Source: Ovoidimarina sp038744785 (GTDB lineage: Bacteria; Pseudomonadota; Alphaproteobacteria; Rhodobacterales; Rhodobacteraceae). From it: 64,000 bases of DNA. Numbering within the stretch: position 1 is the stretch's first letter; every line of letters starts with the position of its first letter. The position numbers and the translations under genes are program-made. Under the pieces are notes generated by a model that was given only the letters and a program-made list of their open reading frames with translations, made no database searches and was not told where the DNA came from. The stretch covers positions 1 through 64,000 of the forward strand of contig JBCDLX010000026.1 of the NCBI GenBank assembly GCA_038744785.1, in the 5' to 3' direction. This document shows, piece by piece, positions 45,814 through 55,030 of the stretch.

Positions 45814-48606
45814 ATGAGCCTTTACACCGATTATCTGACCGAGATCGAGACACGCAAAGAACAGGGCCTAAATCCCAAGCCAATAGACGATGCCGCACTG
45901 ATCAAAGAGGTGATCGGTCACATCGAGGATGCCAACAGCCCGCATCGCGCAGATTGTCTGAAGTTCTTTATTTATAACACGCTGCCCGGCACGACGAGCG
46001 CAGCGGGCGAGAAAGCACGGTTTCTGAAAGCGATCATTGTTGGCAAGGTCCGGGTTAACGAAATCAAGCCGGACTTCGCTTTCGAGCTTCTCAGCCACAT
46101 GAAAGGGGGACCGTCGGTTGAGGTCCTGCTGGATCTGGCGCTGGGCGATGACGCGACGGTTGCACAACAAGCGGCAGAAGTTCTGAAGACGCAGGTGTTC
46201 CTGTACGAGGCCGACACGGACCGGATTAAAGACTCTTGTGAGGCCGGTAGCGCAATCGCCGCCGATCTGTTGGACAGCTACGCCAAAGCAGAATTCTTCA
46301 CCAAGCTTCCCGAGATTGAGGAAGAGATCAAAGTTGTCACCTATATCGCGGCAGAGGGTGACATCTCGACCGACTTGCTAAGCCCGGGCAATCAGGCGCA
46401 CTCGCGGGCCGACCGCGAACTGCACGGCAAGTGCATGATCTCGGAACAGGCGCAAAAGGAAATCGAGGCGCTCAAGATCAAGCTTCCCGACCACCGCGTC
46501 ATGCTGATCGCCGAAAAGGGCACAATGGGGGTGGGGTCATCCCGGATGTCCGGGGTAAACAACGTGGCGCTTTGGACCGGACAACAAGCATCACCCTACG
46601 TCCCGTTTGTAAATATCGCCCCCGTGGTCGCTGGCACCAACGGGATCTCGCCGATCTTTCTGACGACGGTGGGCGTGACAGGTGGAATCGGTGTCGATCT
46701 GAAGAACTGGGTAAAGAAGCTTGACGATGACGGCAGGCCAATACTCAACAACGACGGGAACCCGGTGCTCGAACAGCGGTATTCTGTCGAAACTGGTACG
46801 GTTCTGACGATCAACACCAAGAGCAAGAAACTGTACAATGCGGATTGCAGCGAAGAACTGGTTGATATGTCGGCCTCCTTCACGCCGCAGAAGATGGAGT
46901 TCATGAAGGCGGGGGGGTCCTACGCTATCGTGTTCGGCAAGAAGCTGCAGACTTTTGCAGCTGAAACGCTTGGGATCGAGCCGCCGTTGGTCTTCGCCCC
47001 GTCCAAAGAGGTGAGCGTTAGGGGCCAGGGTCTGACCGCGGTTGAGAAAATCTTCAACGCCAATGCGGTTGGCGTTGCCCCGGACAAGGTGCTTCATGCG
47101 GGTTCTGACGTGCGGGTTCGGGTGAATATCGTGGGTTCCCAGGACACAACCGGTCCAATGACTGCGCAGGAACTTGAAGCGATGGCGGCGACGGTCCTGT
47201 CGCCAAGCGTCGATGGCGCCTATCAGTCGGGCTGTCATACCGCTTCGGTCTGGGATGCCAAGGCGCAGGCCAATACACCAAAACTGATGGCGTTCATGCA
47301 CAGGTTCGGCCTGATCACCGGCCGTGATCCCAAGGGCGAGTATCATGCGATGACCGACGTGATCCACAAGGTCCTGAACGACATTACTGTGGATGATTGG
47401 GCGATTATCATCGGCGGCGACAGCCATACGCGAATGTCGAAGGGCGTGGCCTTTGGGGCAGATTCAGGAACAGTGGCTTTGGCGCTTGCGACCGGAGAGG
47501 CGACGATGCCCATCCCTGAATCGGTTAAAGTGACTTTCAAGGGCGCAATGGCGCCGCATATGGATTTCCGCGACGTGGTCCATGCCACCCAGGCTCAGAT
47601 GCTGGCCCAGCATGGAGACAACGTGTTCCAGGGCCGGGTGATCGAAGTGCATATCGGCACCCTTTTGGCGGACCAGGCTTTTACCTTTACGGACTGGACG
47701 GCAGAGATGAAGGCAAAAGCCTCGATCTGCATCTCGAACGATGAAACCCTGATTTCTTCACTCGAGATTGCCAAATCGCGCATCCAGATCATGATCGACA
47801 AGGGTATGGAAAACGACGCAGGGATGCTGCAGGGCCTGATCGACACTGCGGACAAGCGTATTGACCAGATCAGGTCGGGTGCTAAGCCGGCGCTCGCTCC
47901 GGATGAGACTGCGAACTATGCCGCGGAAGTGGTTGTAGATCTTGATGAAATCGTGGAGCCAATGATTGCAGACCCGGACGTGAACAACGTCGATGTCTCA
48001 AAGCGCTATACCCACGACACGATCCGGCCGATCTCTTTCTACCGTGCCGAGAAGAAGGTTGATCTGGGCTTTGTTGGATCTTGCATGGTGCACAAGGGCG
48101 ACATCAAGATCGTGGCACAGATGCTTCGTAACCTAGAGGCGCAATACGGGACAGTCGAATTCCAAGCCCCGCTCGTTGTTGCCGCGCCCACCTACAACAT
48201 CATCGACGAGCTGAAGGCCGAGGGCGATTGGGCGATTCTTCAGAAGTATTGCGGCTTTGAATTCGATGACGCGGCCCCGAAGACCGTTGCGCGGACCGAA
48301 TACGAAAACATCCTTTATCTTGAGCGTCCGGGGTGCAACCTGTGCATGGGCAATCAGGAGAAGGCTGCAAAAGGCGATACTGTCCTTGCGACCTCAACGC
48401 GTCTGTTCCAGGGCCGTGTGGTAGCAGATTCTGCTTCTAAGAAGGGCGAGTCTCTTCTTGGATCGACGCCGGTTGTTGTCCTGTCAGCGATTCTTGGCCG
48501 CACCCCGACCCTGGATGAATATAAGGTGGCAGTTGAAGGGATCGATCTGACAAAGTTCGCGCCGCCCATGCAGAAACCAGCACTCAGCCGGTCTTTGCAT
48601 TTCTAG
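45814..48606 (+). CDS. acnB: Bifunctional aconitate hydratase 2/2-methylisocitrate dehydratase
   Basis: Predicted 930-residue tricarboxylic-acid-cycle enzyme with an iron-sulfur cluster. The N-terminal HEAT-like and swivel domains of AcnB are present (MSLYTDYLTEIETRKEQGLN). Cluster ligands lie in GSCMVHKGD and GCNLCMGNQEKAAKGD; GGDSHTRMSKGVAFGADSG is the core substrate site. I start at ATG 45814, preceded by GAGAGCGAG. Length is close to the usual 860-930. It stands alone. Confidence 0.97.
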   Translation: MSLYTDYLTEIETRKEQGLNPKPIDDAALIKEVIGHIEDANSPHRADCLKFFIYNTLPGTTSAAGEKARFLKAIIVGKVRVNEIKPDFAFELLSHMKGGPSVEVLLDLALGDDATVAQQAAEVLKTQVFLYEADTDRIKDSCEAGSAIAADLLDSYAKAEFFTKLPEIEEEIKVVTYIAAEGDISTDLLSPGNQAHSRADRELHGKCMISEQAQKEIEALKIKLPDHRVMLIAEKGTMGVGSSRMSGVNNVALWTGQQASPYVPFVNIAPVVAGTNGISPIFLTTVGVTGGIGVDLKNWVKKLDDDGRPILNNDGNPVLEQRYSVETGTVLTINTKSKKLYNADCSEELVDMSASFTPQKMEFMKAGGSYAIVFGKKLQTFAAETLGIEPPLVFAPSKEVSVRGQGLTAVEKIFNANAVGVAPDKVLHAGSDVRVRVNIVGSQDTTGPMTAQELEAMAATVLSPSVDGAYQSGCHTASVWDAKAQANTPKLMAFMHRFGLITGRDPKGEYHAMTDVIHKVLNDITVDDWAIIIGGDSHTRMSKGVAFGADSGTVALALATGEATMPIPESVKVTFKGAMAPHMDFRDVVHATQAQMLAQHGDNVFQGRVIEVHIGTLLADQAFTFTDWTAEMKAKASICISNDETLISSLEIAKSRIQIMIDKGMENDAGMLQGLIDTADKRIDQIRSGAKPALAPDETANYAAEVVVDLDEIVEPMIADPDVNNVDVSKRYTHDTIRPISFYRAEKKVDLGFVGSCMVHKGDIKIVAQMLRNLEAQYGTVEFQAPLVVAAPTYNIIDELKAEGDWAILQKYCGFEFDDAAPKTVARTEYENILYLERPGCNLCMGNQEKAAKGDTVLATSTRLFQGRVVADSASKKGESLLGSTPVVVLSAILGRTPTLDEYKVAVEGIDLTKFAPPMQKPALSRSLHF

Positions 48607-48947
48607 GGCGCACCAGCGTCGCTATCGGCCTCGTGCGGGCCGGTGGCAAGTGGGCCACGATACGGGGTGTTGTGAAGTGCCCTGTTTCGGGCGCATGTCG
48701 GTTGAAACCGACACGAATGGGTAAAGCGCAGACCGCGGGGGCGGCCTAGAGTGGATTGCTTTGGTGGCGTGCCTAATTTCCGGAGTGGCCATAGGGCCAT
48801 CCTCTATACGGACAGACAGAGAAACAGAAGGGACCTGGTGTTGCTGAACGGGAACGCAGCCTTGCGTCAATTGGCCGGGGGGCTATTGGCTGCGCGTTCG
48901 CCCAGACAGTGGTATCACTTTCACCGCAACTGCCCATTCGGACCAAC
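48607..48947. other. Intergenic region with 8-bp palindrome, upstream of multicopper oxidase
   Basis: This 341-bp gap after acnB contains TGTCGGTT (48696-48703), GA, AACCGACA (48706-48713), a perfect inverted repeat of 8 bp, about 235 bp before the oxidase ATG. No CDS is supported. The palindrome could be a regulator site or a hairpin at the acnB 3' end. Confidence 0.5.
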
Positions 48948-50354
48948 ATGCCAAAATACATTTCACGCCGTAACACTCTAGGCATACTCGGTGCCTCGGC
49001 AATCGCCGCCGCCGTTCCACAGGGGCGTCGGTCGCTTGCTGCAACGCCCGACACCGAGATTGAAATCCGCAATGCGCGGTTCTCTTTCCTGCAAGACAAG
49101 ACCACGCTGGGATTGGTTTCGACCCGCCCCGATGCGCCGCCACCGGTTATCCGAATGCGCCGTAACATGCCCTATGGTGCGTCCGTGACCAACCGGCTTG
49201 AGCATTTCACGACAATGCATTGGCATGGTCTTAGGCTTCAGAACAAAATGGACGGCGTACCTTACCTGACGCAGTTCCCGATCGGACAAAACGAGCGCTA
49301 TGACTACGAGCTGTTCTCGCCGGACGCGGGCACATTCTGGTACCATCCCCATTGCATGACGATGGATCAGATGGCGTTAGGCCTTACCGGCATCCTAATC
49401 GTGGAAGAGGATGAAGATCCGGGCTTTGATATCGAGATTCCGCTTAACCTGCGGGATTTCCGGTTTGACGGCGATGGTCAGTGGCTGGAGCTTTGGACGG
49501 CACGCGGAGCTGCCCGAAGTGGCACGTTCGGCACTCTGATGACGACGAACTGGTTGGTTGAGCCGCAGTATACCGCGCCGGCGGGCGGGCTAGCGCGCCT
49601 GCGGGTTGCCGCCACTGATGTCACACGGATCTACAAGCTTTTCATAGTTGGCGGAGACGCCAAACTAATTGCACTCGATGGTCACCCGCTGCCGGATCTA
49701 ACGGACGTGCCTACGACCGAGGAAGGTGCACTTATCCTTGCGCCGGGGCAAAGGGCCGACATCGGTGTTTTGATGCCGCGGTCAGAGGGGCAGGAGGTTT
49801 TGGTCTACACCGATGCCCCCGGCGAACCACGCCTTTTGGCGCGCCTTTTGTCATCTGGGACATCTGTGAATCGCTCGCTTGGCGATCTTCGTCCCTTACC
49901 GGCAAATCCCGTGGCCGAGCCGGACCTTGCATCGGCACGCATCGAAGAGCTTGTTTTCGGGTGGTCGCCCGAGGGCGATCTGCCAAACAACGGTCTGTGC
50001 GGGACGTTGCCCTACACATTTTGGTCGATCAATCGAACGCCGTGGGCCGGGGACGCGGCCAAGAACGTCGGGCCGCTCGCAACATTCCGATTGAACGAAA
50101 GCGTTGTCATGCGGTTGCGAAACGAAAGTCCGAACGACCATCCGATACATCTTCATGGTATGGCGTTTCGGCCGTTGCGGTCGAATAAGCGGACGCCTGC
50201 ACCCCATTGGACCGACACGGTTCTGCTACAACGTGAGGAAACAATCGACATTGCGTTTGTTGCTGAAAATCCTGGGGATTGGGCGTTCCACTGCCATGTG
50301 ATCGAGCACCAAAAAACCGGACTGGCTGGCTATATCCGGGTCTTGGACACATAG
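48948..50354 (+). CDS. Tat-exported multicopper oxidase
   Basis: Predicted 468-residue periplasmic laccase-type oxidase. Twin-arginine signal SRRNTLGILGASAIAA starts near residue 5. Copper-ligand motifs HWHGL, WYHPHC, HPIHLHGM and HCHVIEHQ are all in place. I start at ATG 48948; a GTG in frame lies 39 bases upstream. The family oxidises phenols or metal ions such as Cu(I) or Mn(II) at the cell envelope. The specific substrate is unknown. The stop converges on metG. Confidence 0.92.
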   Translation: MPKYISRRNTLGILGASAIAAAVPQGRRSLAATPDTEIEIRNARFSFLQDKTTLGLVSTRPDAPPPVIRMRRNMPYGASVTNRLEHFTTMHWHGLRLQNKMDGVPYLTQFPIGQNERYDYELFSPDAGTFWYHPHCMTMDQMALGLTGILIVEEDEDPGFDIEIPLNLRDFRFDGDGQWLELWTARGAARSGTFGTLMTTNWLVEPQYTAPAGGLARLRVAATDVTRIYKLFIVGGDAKLIALDGHPLPDLTDVPTTEEGALILAPGQRADIGVLMPRSEGQEVLVYTDAPGEPRLLARLLSSGTSVNRSLGDLRPLPANPVAEPDLASARIEELVFGWSPEGDLPNNGLCGTLPYTFWSINRTPWAGDAAKNVGPLATFRLNESVVMRLRNESPNDHPIHLHGMAFRPLRSNKRTPAPHWTDTVLLQREETIDIAFVAENPGDWAFHCHVIEHQKTGLAGYIRVLDT

Positions 50355-50512
50355 AGGATCACACTGAATTTTTGCGACCGCTGTTGCGGACGCTGGACGA
50401 TCTACGTCGCCAAGGGCGTTTTGCGAGAACCTGAATCACTTGTCGCTGTCTGAAATCAAGGATTTCAATGCAATAAGTGGTACATGGCGTTTCAAGTATC
50501 TCGTCAAACGCT

Positions 50513-52231
50513 CTAGACGCGCTGGCCAGAGAATTGTGCCTGCCAAGCTTCCCGGTCTTCGTCGCTGATTTTGGCGAAAAGCACATCCGGGACCGTGAAT
50601 GGGTGCCCGGCTGGCAAAGCGCTGAGCGCCGTTTCAACGTCGTCAGGCCATGACCAGTCGCCTGATCCCATCGCCGCCATCATCTGGGTTGACGCATCGG
50701 GAATAAACGGGCGCGACAGAACAGCGTAGAGCCTGATCAGGTTCAGCGACAGCCGAATTATGGCGGCGGCTCGGTCCGGGTCCTCCTTGAATGCCGCCCA
50801 AGGGGCAGCCGACTGAAGGTACTCGTTCCCAGCAACCCAGATCGCGCGCAACTCGGCCGCAGCCTTTCGAACTTCGATCGCTTCCAAATGGGCTTCGTAG
50901 GCGCGGACCCGGTCCGTCAGCTCTGTGGTCAACTGCGTTTCCGCGGGCCCTGCCGAGCCCGATTGTGGTATGGTTTCGCCAAACTTTGAGCGGCAGAACT
51001 TAGTGACCCGGCTGACAAAATTGCCAAGAACGTCGGCCAGATCCTTGTTCACAGAGGCTTGAAAATTCTCCCATGTGAACTCGCTGTCCGAGTTTTCGGG
51101 CGCGTGGCTCAGAAGCCACCAGCGCCAATAGTCCGATGGCAAAATCGACAGCGCCTGGTCCATGAACACGCCGCGCCCCTGGCTGGTCGAAAACTGGCCG
51201 CCGTCGTAGTTCAGGTAGTTGAAGGACTTGATGTAGTCGACGCGCTTCCAAGGTTCGCCCGACCCAATCAGGGTGGCCGGAAAGCTGAGCGTATGGAACG
51301 GGACGTTGTCCTTTCCCATGAACTGCACATAGCGCACGTCACCCGCGCCCTTGTCGGTCCGCCACCAGCGTTCCCAATCCGCGTCGGGCCGCCCATCGGC
51401 ATCCGTCCATTCCTTGGCGCAGGCAATGTATTCGATTGGTGCATCGAACCAGACATAAAACACCTTGCCTTCCATGCCGGGCCACGGCGCGTCGCCTTTG
51501 CGGACCGGCACACCCCAGTCGAGATCCCGGGTAATGCCCCGGTCCTGCAGCCCGTCGCCGTCGTTCAGCCACTTCTTCGCAATCGAGGTTGTCAGGATCG
51601 GCCAGTCTTTCTGTGCGTCGATCCAGGCATTCAATTCGTCCCGAAGCATGGACTGGCGCAGGTAGAGGTGCGTGGTTTCGCGCACCTCTAGGTCCGTCGA
51701 TCCAGAGATTGTGGAATGCGGATTGATCAGGTCCGTCGGATCAAGCTGCTTGGTGCAATTTTCACATTGATCTCCGCGCGCATGTTCATAACCGCAGTTG
51801 GGACAGGTACCCTCGATATAGCGATCGGGCAGGAACCGACCATCGGCATGTGAATAGACCTGTTGTTCTGAGACCTCCGATATAAGGCCGCTCTCGTCCA
51901 GCTTGCCGGCGAAATGCTGGGTCAACGCATGGTTCTGCGGCGACGAGGATCGACCGAACTTGTCAAAGGACAAGCGGAACCCGTCGGACAGGTCTTTTTG
52001 GACGGCCCACATCTCGGCACAATACTCGGCCACGGGTTTCCCAGCTTTGGCTGCTGCCAGCTCGGCCGGCGTGCCGTGTTCATCGGTTGCGCACAGAAAC
52101 AAAACCTCGTGACCGCGTTGCCGCATGTAGCGGGCGTAGAGGTCCGCCGGGAGCTGCGAGCCCACCAGATTGCCCAGGTGTTTGATCCCATTGATATAGG
52201 GGATCGCGGAGGTGATCAGGATGCGTGCCAT
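50513..52231 (-). CDS. metG: Methionyl-tRNA synthetase
   Basis: Predicted 572-residue class I synthetase. The HIGH motif reads PYINGIKHLGNLVGS near residue 12, and a zinc-knuckle with CPNCGYEHARGDQCENC lies near 150. The KMSKS loop is degenerate, FSTSQGRGV, a substitution I know from alphaproteobacterial MetG of this clade, so it is not a defect. I start at the ATG ending at 52231; an in-frame ATG seven codons upstream gives no better match. Confidence 0.96.
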   Translation of the reverse strand: MARILITSAIPYINGIKHLGNLVGSQLPADLYARYMRQRGHEVLFLCATDEHGTPAELAAAKAGKPVAEYCAEMWAVQKDLSDGFRLSFDKFGRSSSPQNHALTQHFAGKLDESGLISEVSEQQVYSHADGRFLPDRYIEGTCPNCGYEHARGDQCENCTKQLDPTDLINPHSTISGSTDLEVRETTHLYLRQSMLRDELNAWIDAQKDWPILTTSIAKKWLNDGDGLQDRGITRDLDWGVPVRKGDAPWPGMEGKVFYVWFDAPIEYIACAKEWTDADGRPDADWERWWRTDKGAGDVRYVQFMGKDNVPFHTLSFPATLIGSGEPWKRVDYIKSFNYLNYDGGQFSTSQGRGVFMDQALSILPSDYWRWWLLSHAPENSDSEFTWENFQASVNKDLADVLGNFVSRVTKFCRSKFGETIPQSGSAGPAETQLTTELTDRVRAYEAHLEAIEVRKAAAELRAIWVAGNEYLQSAAPWAAFKEDPDRAAAIIRLSLNLIRLYAVLSRPFIPDASTQMMAAMGSGDWSWPDDVETALSALPAGHPFTVPDVLFAKISDEDREAWQAQFSGQRV

Positions 52232-52477
52232 GGCCGGTCGTCTAGCCGCCAAGGCGCACGGGGTCCAGTGGGCTTTCGCAGCACTTGGCGGAGTTGCGGG
52301 TCAAGCGCCCTAAGCAAACCAAATGCGATCACTGGCGGCGTCCAAACCGAGCAGCCGCTGTGCGGTAGAAATCAGAAGAGAGTTGCGCTCTTCTGAAGGC
52401 CAGTTTTACCAAACGCCACAGACTCTCGAAATGGCATCGGTATCAGTGTGTTTATACCGTCTGCCGAGGTCATAAGT

Positions 52478-53104
52478 TCAGGTAGAGGGCGTCACCATCA
52501 CAGTCGCCAATCGGTCCAGGGCAAGTGCACGCAAATAGCCGGATGATTTGAACTCGTCGGATGTGAACATGGCAGCGCGCGCCTCGGGTGTGCCTGTCCA
52601 CTCCAGCCAATTGAAACGAGACGGGCTCGTGGCAAGCGGGCCCTCTGGCGCGCAGACCGACCATTCTGTCAGGGGGCGCGGTGCGGCGGATTTGATCAAC
52701 GGGCCCATAGTTTCAAAATAGGACAGGTTGAGCGCCGCGTTGGTTCGGTTCATCCAGAACGCGGCAAACTCGTAACGGCCCTCGCCTGATAGGTTGATAG
52801 TCGTCTCAGCCTCGACCTGCACCGGAACGGCTCTTCGGCCCATCAGCACCTCGGTGGGCCACGTGTCGCGACCGTGGAAGCCAGCATATACCTCTGGCGA
52901 AGGCCATGCGACGATTGCGACGCTTTGGCATTCAAAGTCTGCGTGCTCGATGTGGGTAACCGCGAGACTGGCAACACCCTTTGCGCCCTCCGCTTGGGCC
53001 GCGCCGGCCATCGGACCCAAATAAGTCGCGAGCGGGTCTTGCGACGGGGGCGCATCGACAAAAGCGATTTCATAGAGCTGTCCCGGCGCAAGTGTGAGCT
53101 GCAT
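52478..53104 (-). CDS. DUF1330-like duplicated protein
   Basis: Predicted 208-residue cytosolic protein. Two tandem halves (about 1-100 and 110-200) look like the dimeric alpha-beta barrel (ferredoxin-like) fold, each with YE-AF---- near the start and an I--W-S-E---G-------R-like tail (for example VAIVAWPSPEVYAGFHG). No catalytic motif is evident. The start follows the TetR stop with GAGGAAT in between, so the two are co-transcribed. Function unknown; the pairing with TetR and the divergent hydrolase suggests a detoxification or degradation unit. Confidence 0.65.
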   Translation of the reverse strand: MQLTLAPGQLYEIAFVDAPPSQDPLATYLGPMAGAAQAEGAKGVASLAVTHIEHADFECQSVAIVAWPSPEVYAGFHGRDTWPTEVLMGRRAVPVQVEAETTINLSGEGRYEFAAFWMNRTNAALNLSYFETMGPLIKSAAPRPLTEWSVCAPEGPLATSPSRFNWLEWTGTPEARAAMFTSDEFKSSGYLRALALDRLATVMVTPST

Positions 53105-53108
53105 CTGT

Positions 53109-53702
53109 CTATTCCTCATACAGACCAAGGCCCCGCAGGGACTGCCGGGCCGAGGTCCAAAGTTCGGCTTCGTCGGTGACGATTTTGCTTTGCAGGTTAA
53201 GGCCCATGATCATTCCATGAATGGCCAGTGACAATGCGTTCGGATCAGTCTCTTTGGGCAGTTCGCTGCGCGACACAGCCCCTTCGACCAGCGCCCGCAG
53301 CCGGTCGATCATCGTGTGTGTCAGGTCTTCAATAGACTTCGCTGCCAGAGTTTCTGCGGGCAGTATCTCGGCAATACTGTTTGCTGCCAGGCACCCCGCA
53401 CCAGCTGTTTCCGATGTGCGCATGCGGCAGACATCGCGCATCAGCGCCGTCATGAACGCAGGGAAAGCTGTCTCTGCAGCCTCCGTAAACAACGCCGCCT
53501 CCGGGATGGTCGACAGGTAGTGGTCCAGTGCCAGCTTGAACAATTCGTCCCGCGACCCAAAGCTGTTGTAAAAGCTTGACCGCGTGATGCCGAGTGCCTC
53601 GGACAAAGACTTCACCGATGACGCCTCATAGCCGTCTCGCCACAGTAGCTGCATGGCTTTGTCTACCGCCATATCTTTGTCGAATGCCATGGGTCGGGCC
53701 AT
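53109..53702 (-). CDS. TetR family transcriptional regulator
   Basis: Predicted 197-residue repressor with an N-terminal helix-turn-helix (about 10-55: SVKSLSEALGITRSSFYNSFGSR) and an all-helical ligand domain. I start at the ATG ending at 53702, giving MARPMAFDKDMA. Divergent from the metallo-beta-lactamase-fold gene, with a near-palindrome in the gap, and followed by a DUF1330-like gene. Confidence 0.92.
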   Translation of the reverse strand: MARPMAFDKDMAVDKAMQLLWRDGYEASSVKSLSEALGITRSSFYNSFGSRDELFKLALDHYLSTIPEAALFTEAAETAFPAFMTALMRDVCRMRTSETAGAGCLAANSIAEILPAETLAAKSIEDLTHTMIDRLRALVEGAVSRSELPKETDPNALSLAIHGMIMGLNLQSKIVTDEAELWTSARQSLRGLGLYEE

Positions 53703-53716
53703 GAGTGCTTCTCCTA

Positions 53717-53738
53717 TTTTGTCCACTTATGGCCAAAA
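53717..53738. promoter_or_regulatory. Candidate TetR operator
   Basis: A 22-bp near-palindrome at 53717-53738 (arms TTTTGTCCA and TGGCCAAAA; 8 of 11 pairs match) lies 14 bp upstream of the TetR start. A related half, TGTCCAAAAA, recurs at about 53783-53792, within the probable promoter (TTGACT 53778-53783) of the divergent hydrolase. TetR proteins often bind such divergent-gap palindromes. Confidence 0.55.
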
Positions 53739-53838
53739 CGTTGGATCGTGCAATACACCGAACAGAAAATTTTGTACTTGACTGTCCAAAAATTCATTTT
53801 TAGCCATCTGTGTACAATATTTATGTAAGGAGACCATC

Positions 53839-54789
53839 ATGCATCGCAGAGACTTCCTAGCTGGCAGCATAGGAGCGCTGTCGTTGGCCGCAACGGCCTC
53901 AAGTGCGCAATCGCGTTTGCCCGCATTCGAAGGCGTTCAACGCCTCCGGGTCGGAAATGCGACCATCACCGCCCTGTCCGATGGATATGTTGATTTCATC
54001 ACACCGCAGTCACAGGTACTGCAGGGCATAGAGGTCGATGCGTACGAAGCTGCAATTGCTGTGTCTGGCCGCGGCGCAGGGGCGCGGCAAACGGATGTGA
54101 ACGCCTATGTGGTCGAAATCGCCGACCGGAAAATCATGATCGATGCAGGCACGAACAAGGGCTTCGTCCCCACGCTTGGTCGCACGCAGGATGCCTTGAC
54201 TGCCGCCGGGTTCACGACCGAAGAAATCACCGACATTTTGATTACGCACCTTCACCCAGACCATTCAGGCGGATTGATCGGCGAGAATGGCGAAGCGCTC
54301 TTTCCTGATGCGCGCGTTCTGGTGCATCAGCTAGAGCATGAGTACTGGGTGGAGGGCGATCCGGTCGCGGCCGGGCGGCCCGACATGGAAGTGCAGTTCC
54401 AGTTGGCCAAAGCCGCCGCATCGCTTTCGGGCGATCGGTGGGAGCTGTTCTCCGGCACCGATCTAGGCCTGCCCGGGATTACCGCAGAGCCGCTTTTCGG
54501 GCATACGCCGGGCCACGTTGGATGCATGATCGAGGCTGATGGCGAGCGTGTCTTTGTCGTGTCCGACATCGTGCACCAGCCTGTCATTCAAATCGCGCTG
54601 CCTGCTGTCAGTGTGGCCTTTGACGTGGATCGGGATGTGGCACGACAGACTCGTCAAAGAACCTTGGATCGCGCCGCGGCCGATGGAGAGCGGATTATCG
54701 GAATGCACTTGCCATTCCCCGGCGCGGGCTACGTCGAAAGGGCTGGCGAAGGCTACCGTTGGATTGCAGAAGAGCGTCAGTACTTTTGA
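53839..54789 (+). CDS. Tat-exported metallo-beta-lactamase-fold hydrolase
   Basis: Predicted 316-residue periplasmic hydrolase. Twin-arginine signal HRRDFLAGSIGALSLAA opens the protein. The metal motif THLHPDHSGG lies near residue 136, and FGHTPGHVGCMIE and VVSDIV are the later ligand regions. A Shine-Dalgarno AAGGAGA precedes ATG 53839. Related enzymes hydrolyse lactones (for example acyl-homoserine lactones), phosphodiesters or thioesters. Divergent from TetR, so probably repressed until its substrate or a related compound appears. Confidence 0.9.
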   Translation: MHRRDFLAGSIGALSLAATASSAQSRLPAFEGVQRLRVGNATITALSDGYVDFITPQSQVLQGIEVDAYEAAIAVSGRGAGARQTDVNAYVVEIADRKIMIDAGTNKGFVPTLGRTQDALTAAGFTTEEITDILITHLHPDHSGGLIGENGEALFPDARVLVHQLEHEYWVEGDPVAAGRPDMEVQFQLAKAAASLSGDRWELFSGTDLGLPGITAEPLFGHTPGHVGCMIEADGERVFVVSDIVHQPVIQIALPAVSVAFDVDRDVARQTRQRTLDRAAADGERIIGMHLPFPGAGYVERAGEGYRWIAEERQYF

Positions 54790-55030
54790 GCTAGATCTTT
54801 GGTGACTTGCGCAGCGGCCATTCTTGCTGAGCAGTAAGACTGGCTTTGCGTGCCTACAGTGGAACAGTTGACAAGGGCGATGCTACTGCTTCGGCCCTGA
54901 AAACCGCCAAACCGGCCGTTTGATCAGGCCGCAGAAACCGCCGTTTTGGGCTCAAATCGGCCATACGTCGCGTCCGGCCGTCGGGTCCGCAGTACGTCGT
55001 CCAAGGCGCGATTGTGGATCCGTCGCGGGC

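Noticed and set aside
46591..47427. A 278-codon minus-strand open frame inside acnB
   Set aside because: Shadow of acnB, with no family similarity or ribosome-binding site.
50513..52231. MetG looked defective because KMSKS reads FSTSQ
   Set aside because: I recall the same substitution in other alphaproteobacterial MetG proteins; the rest is intact.
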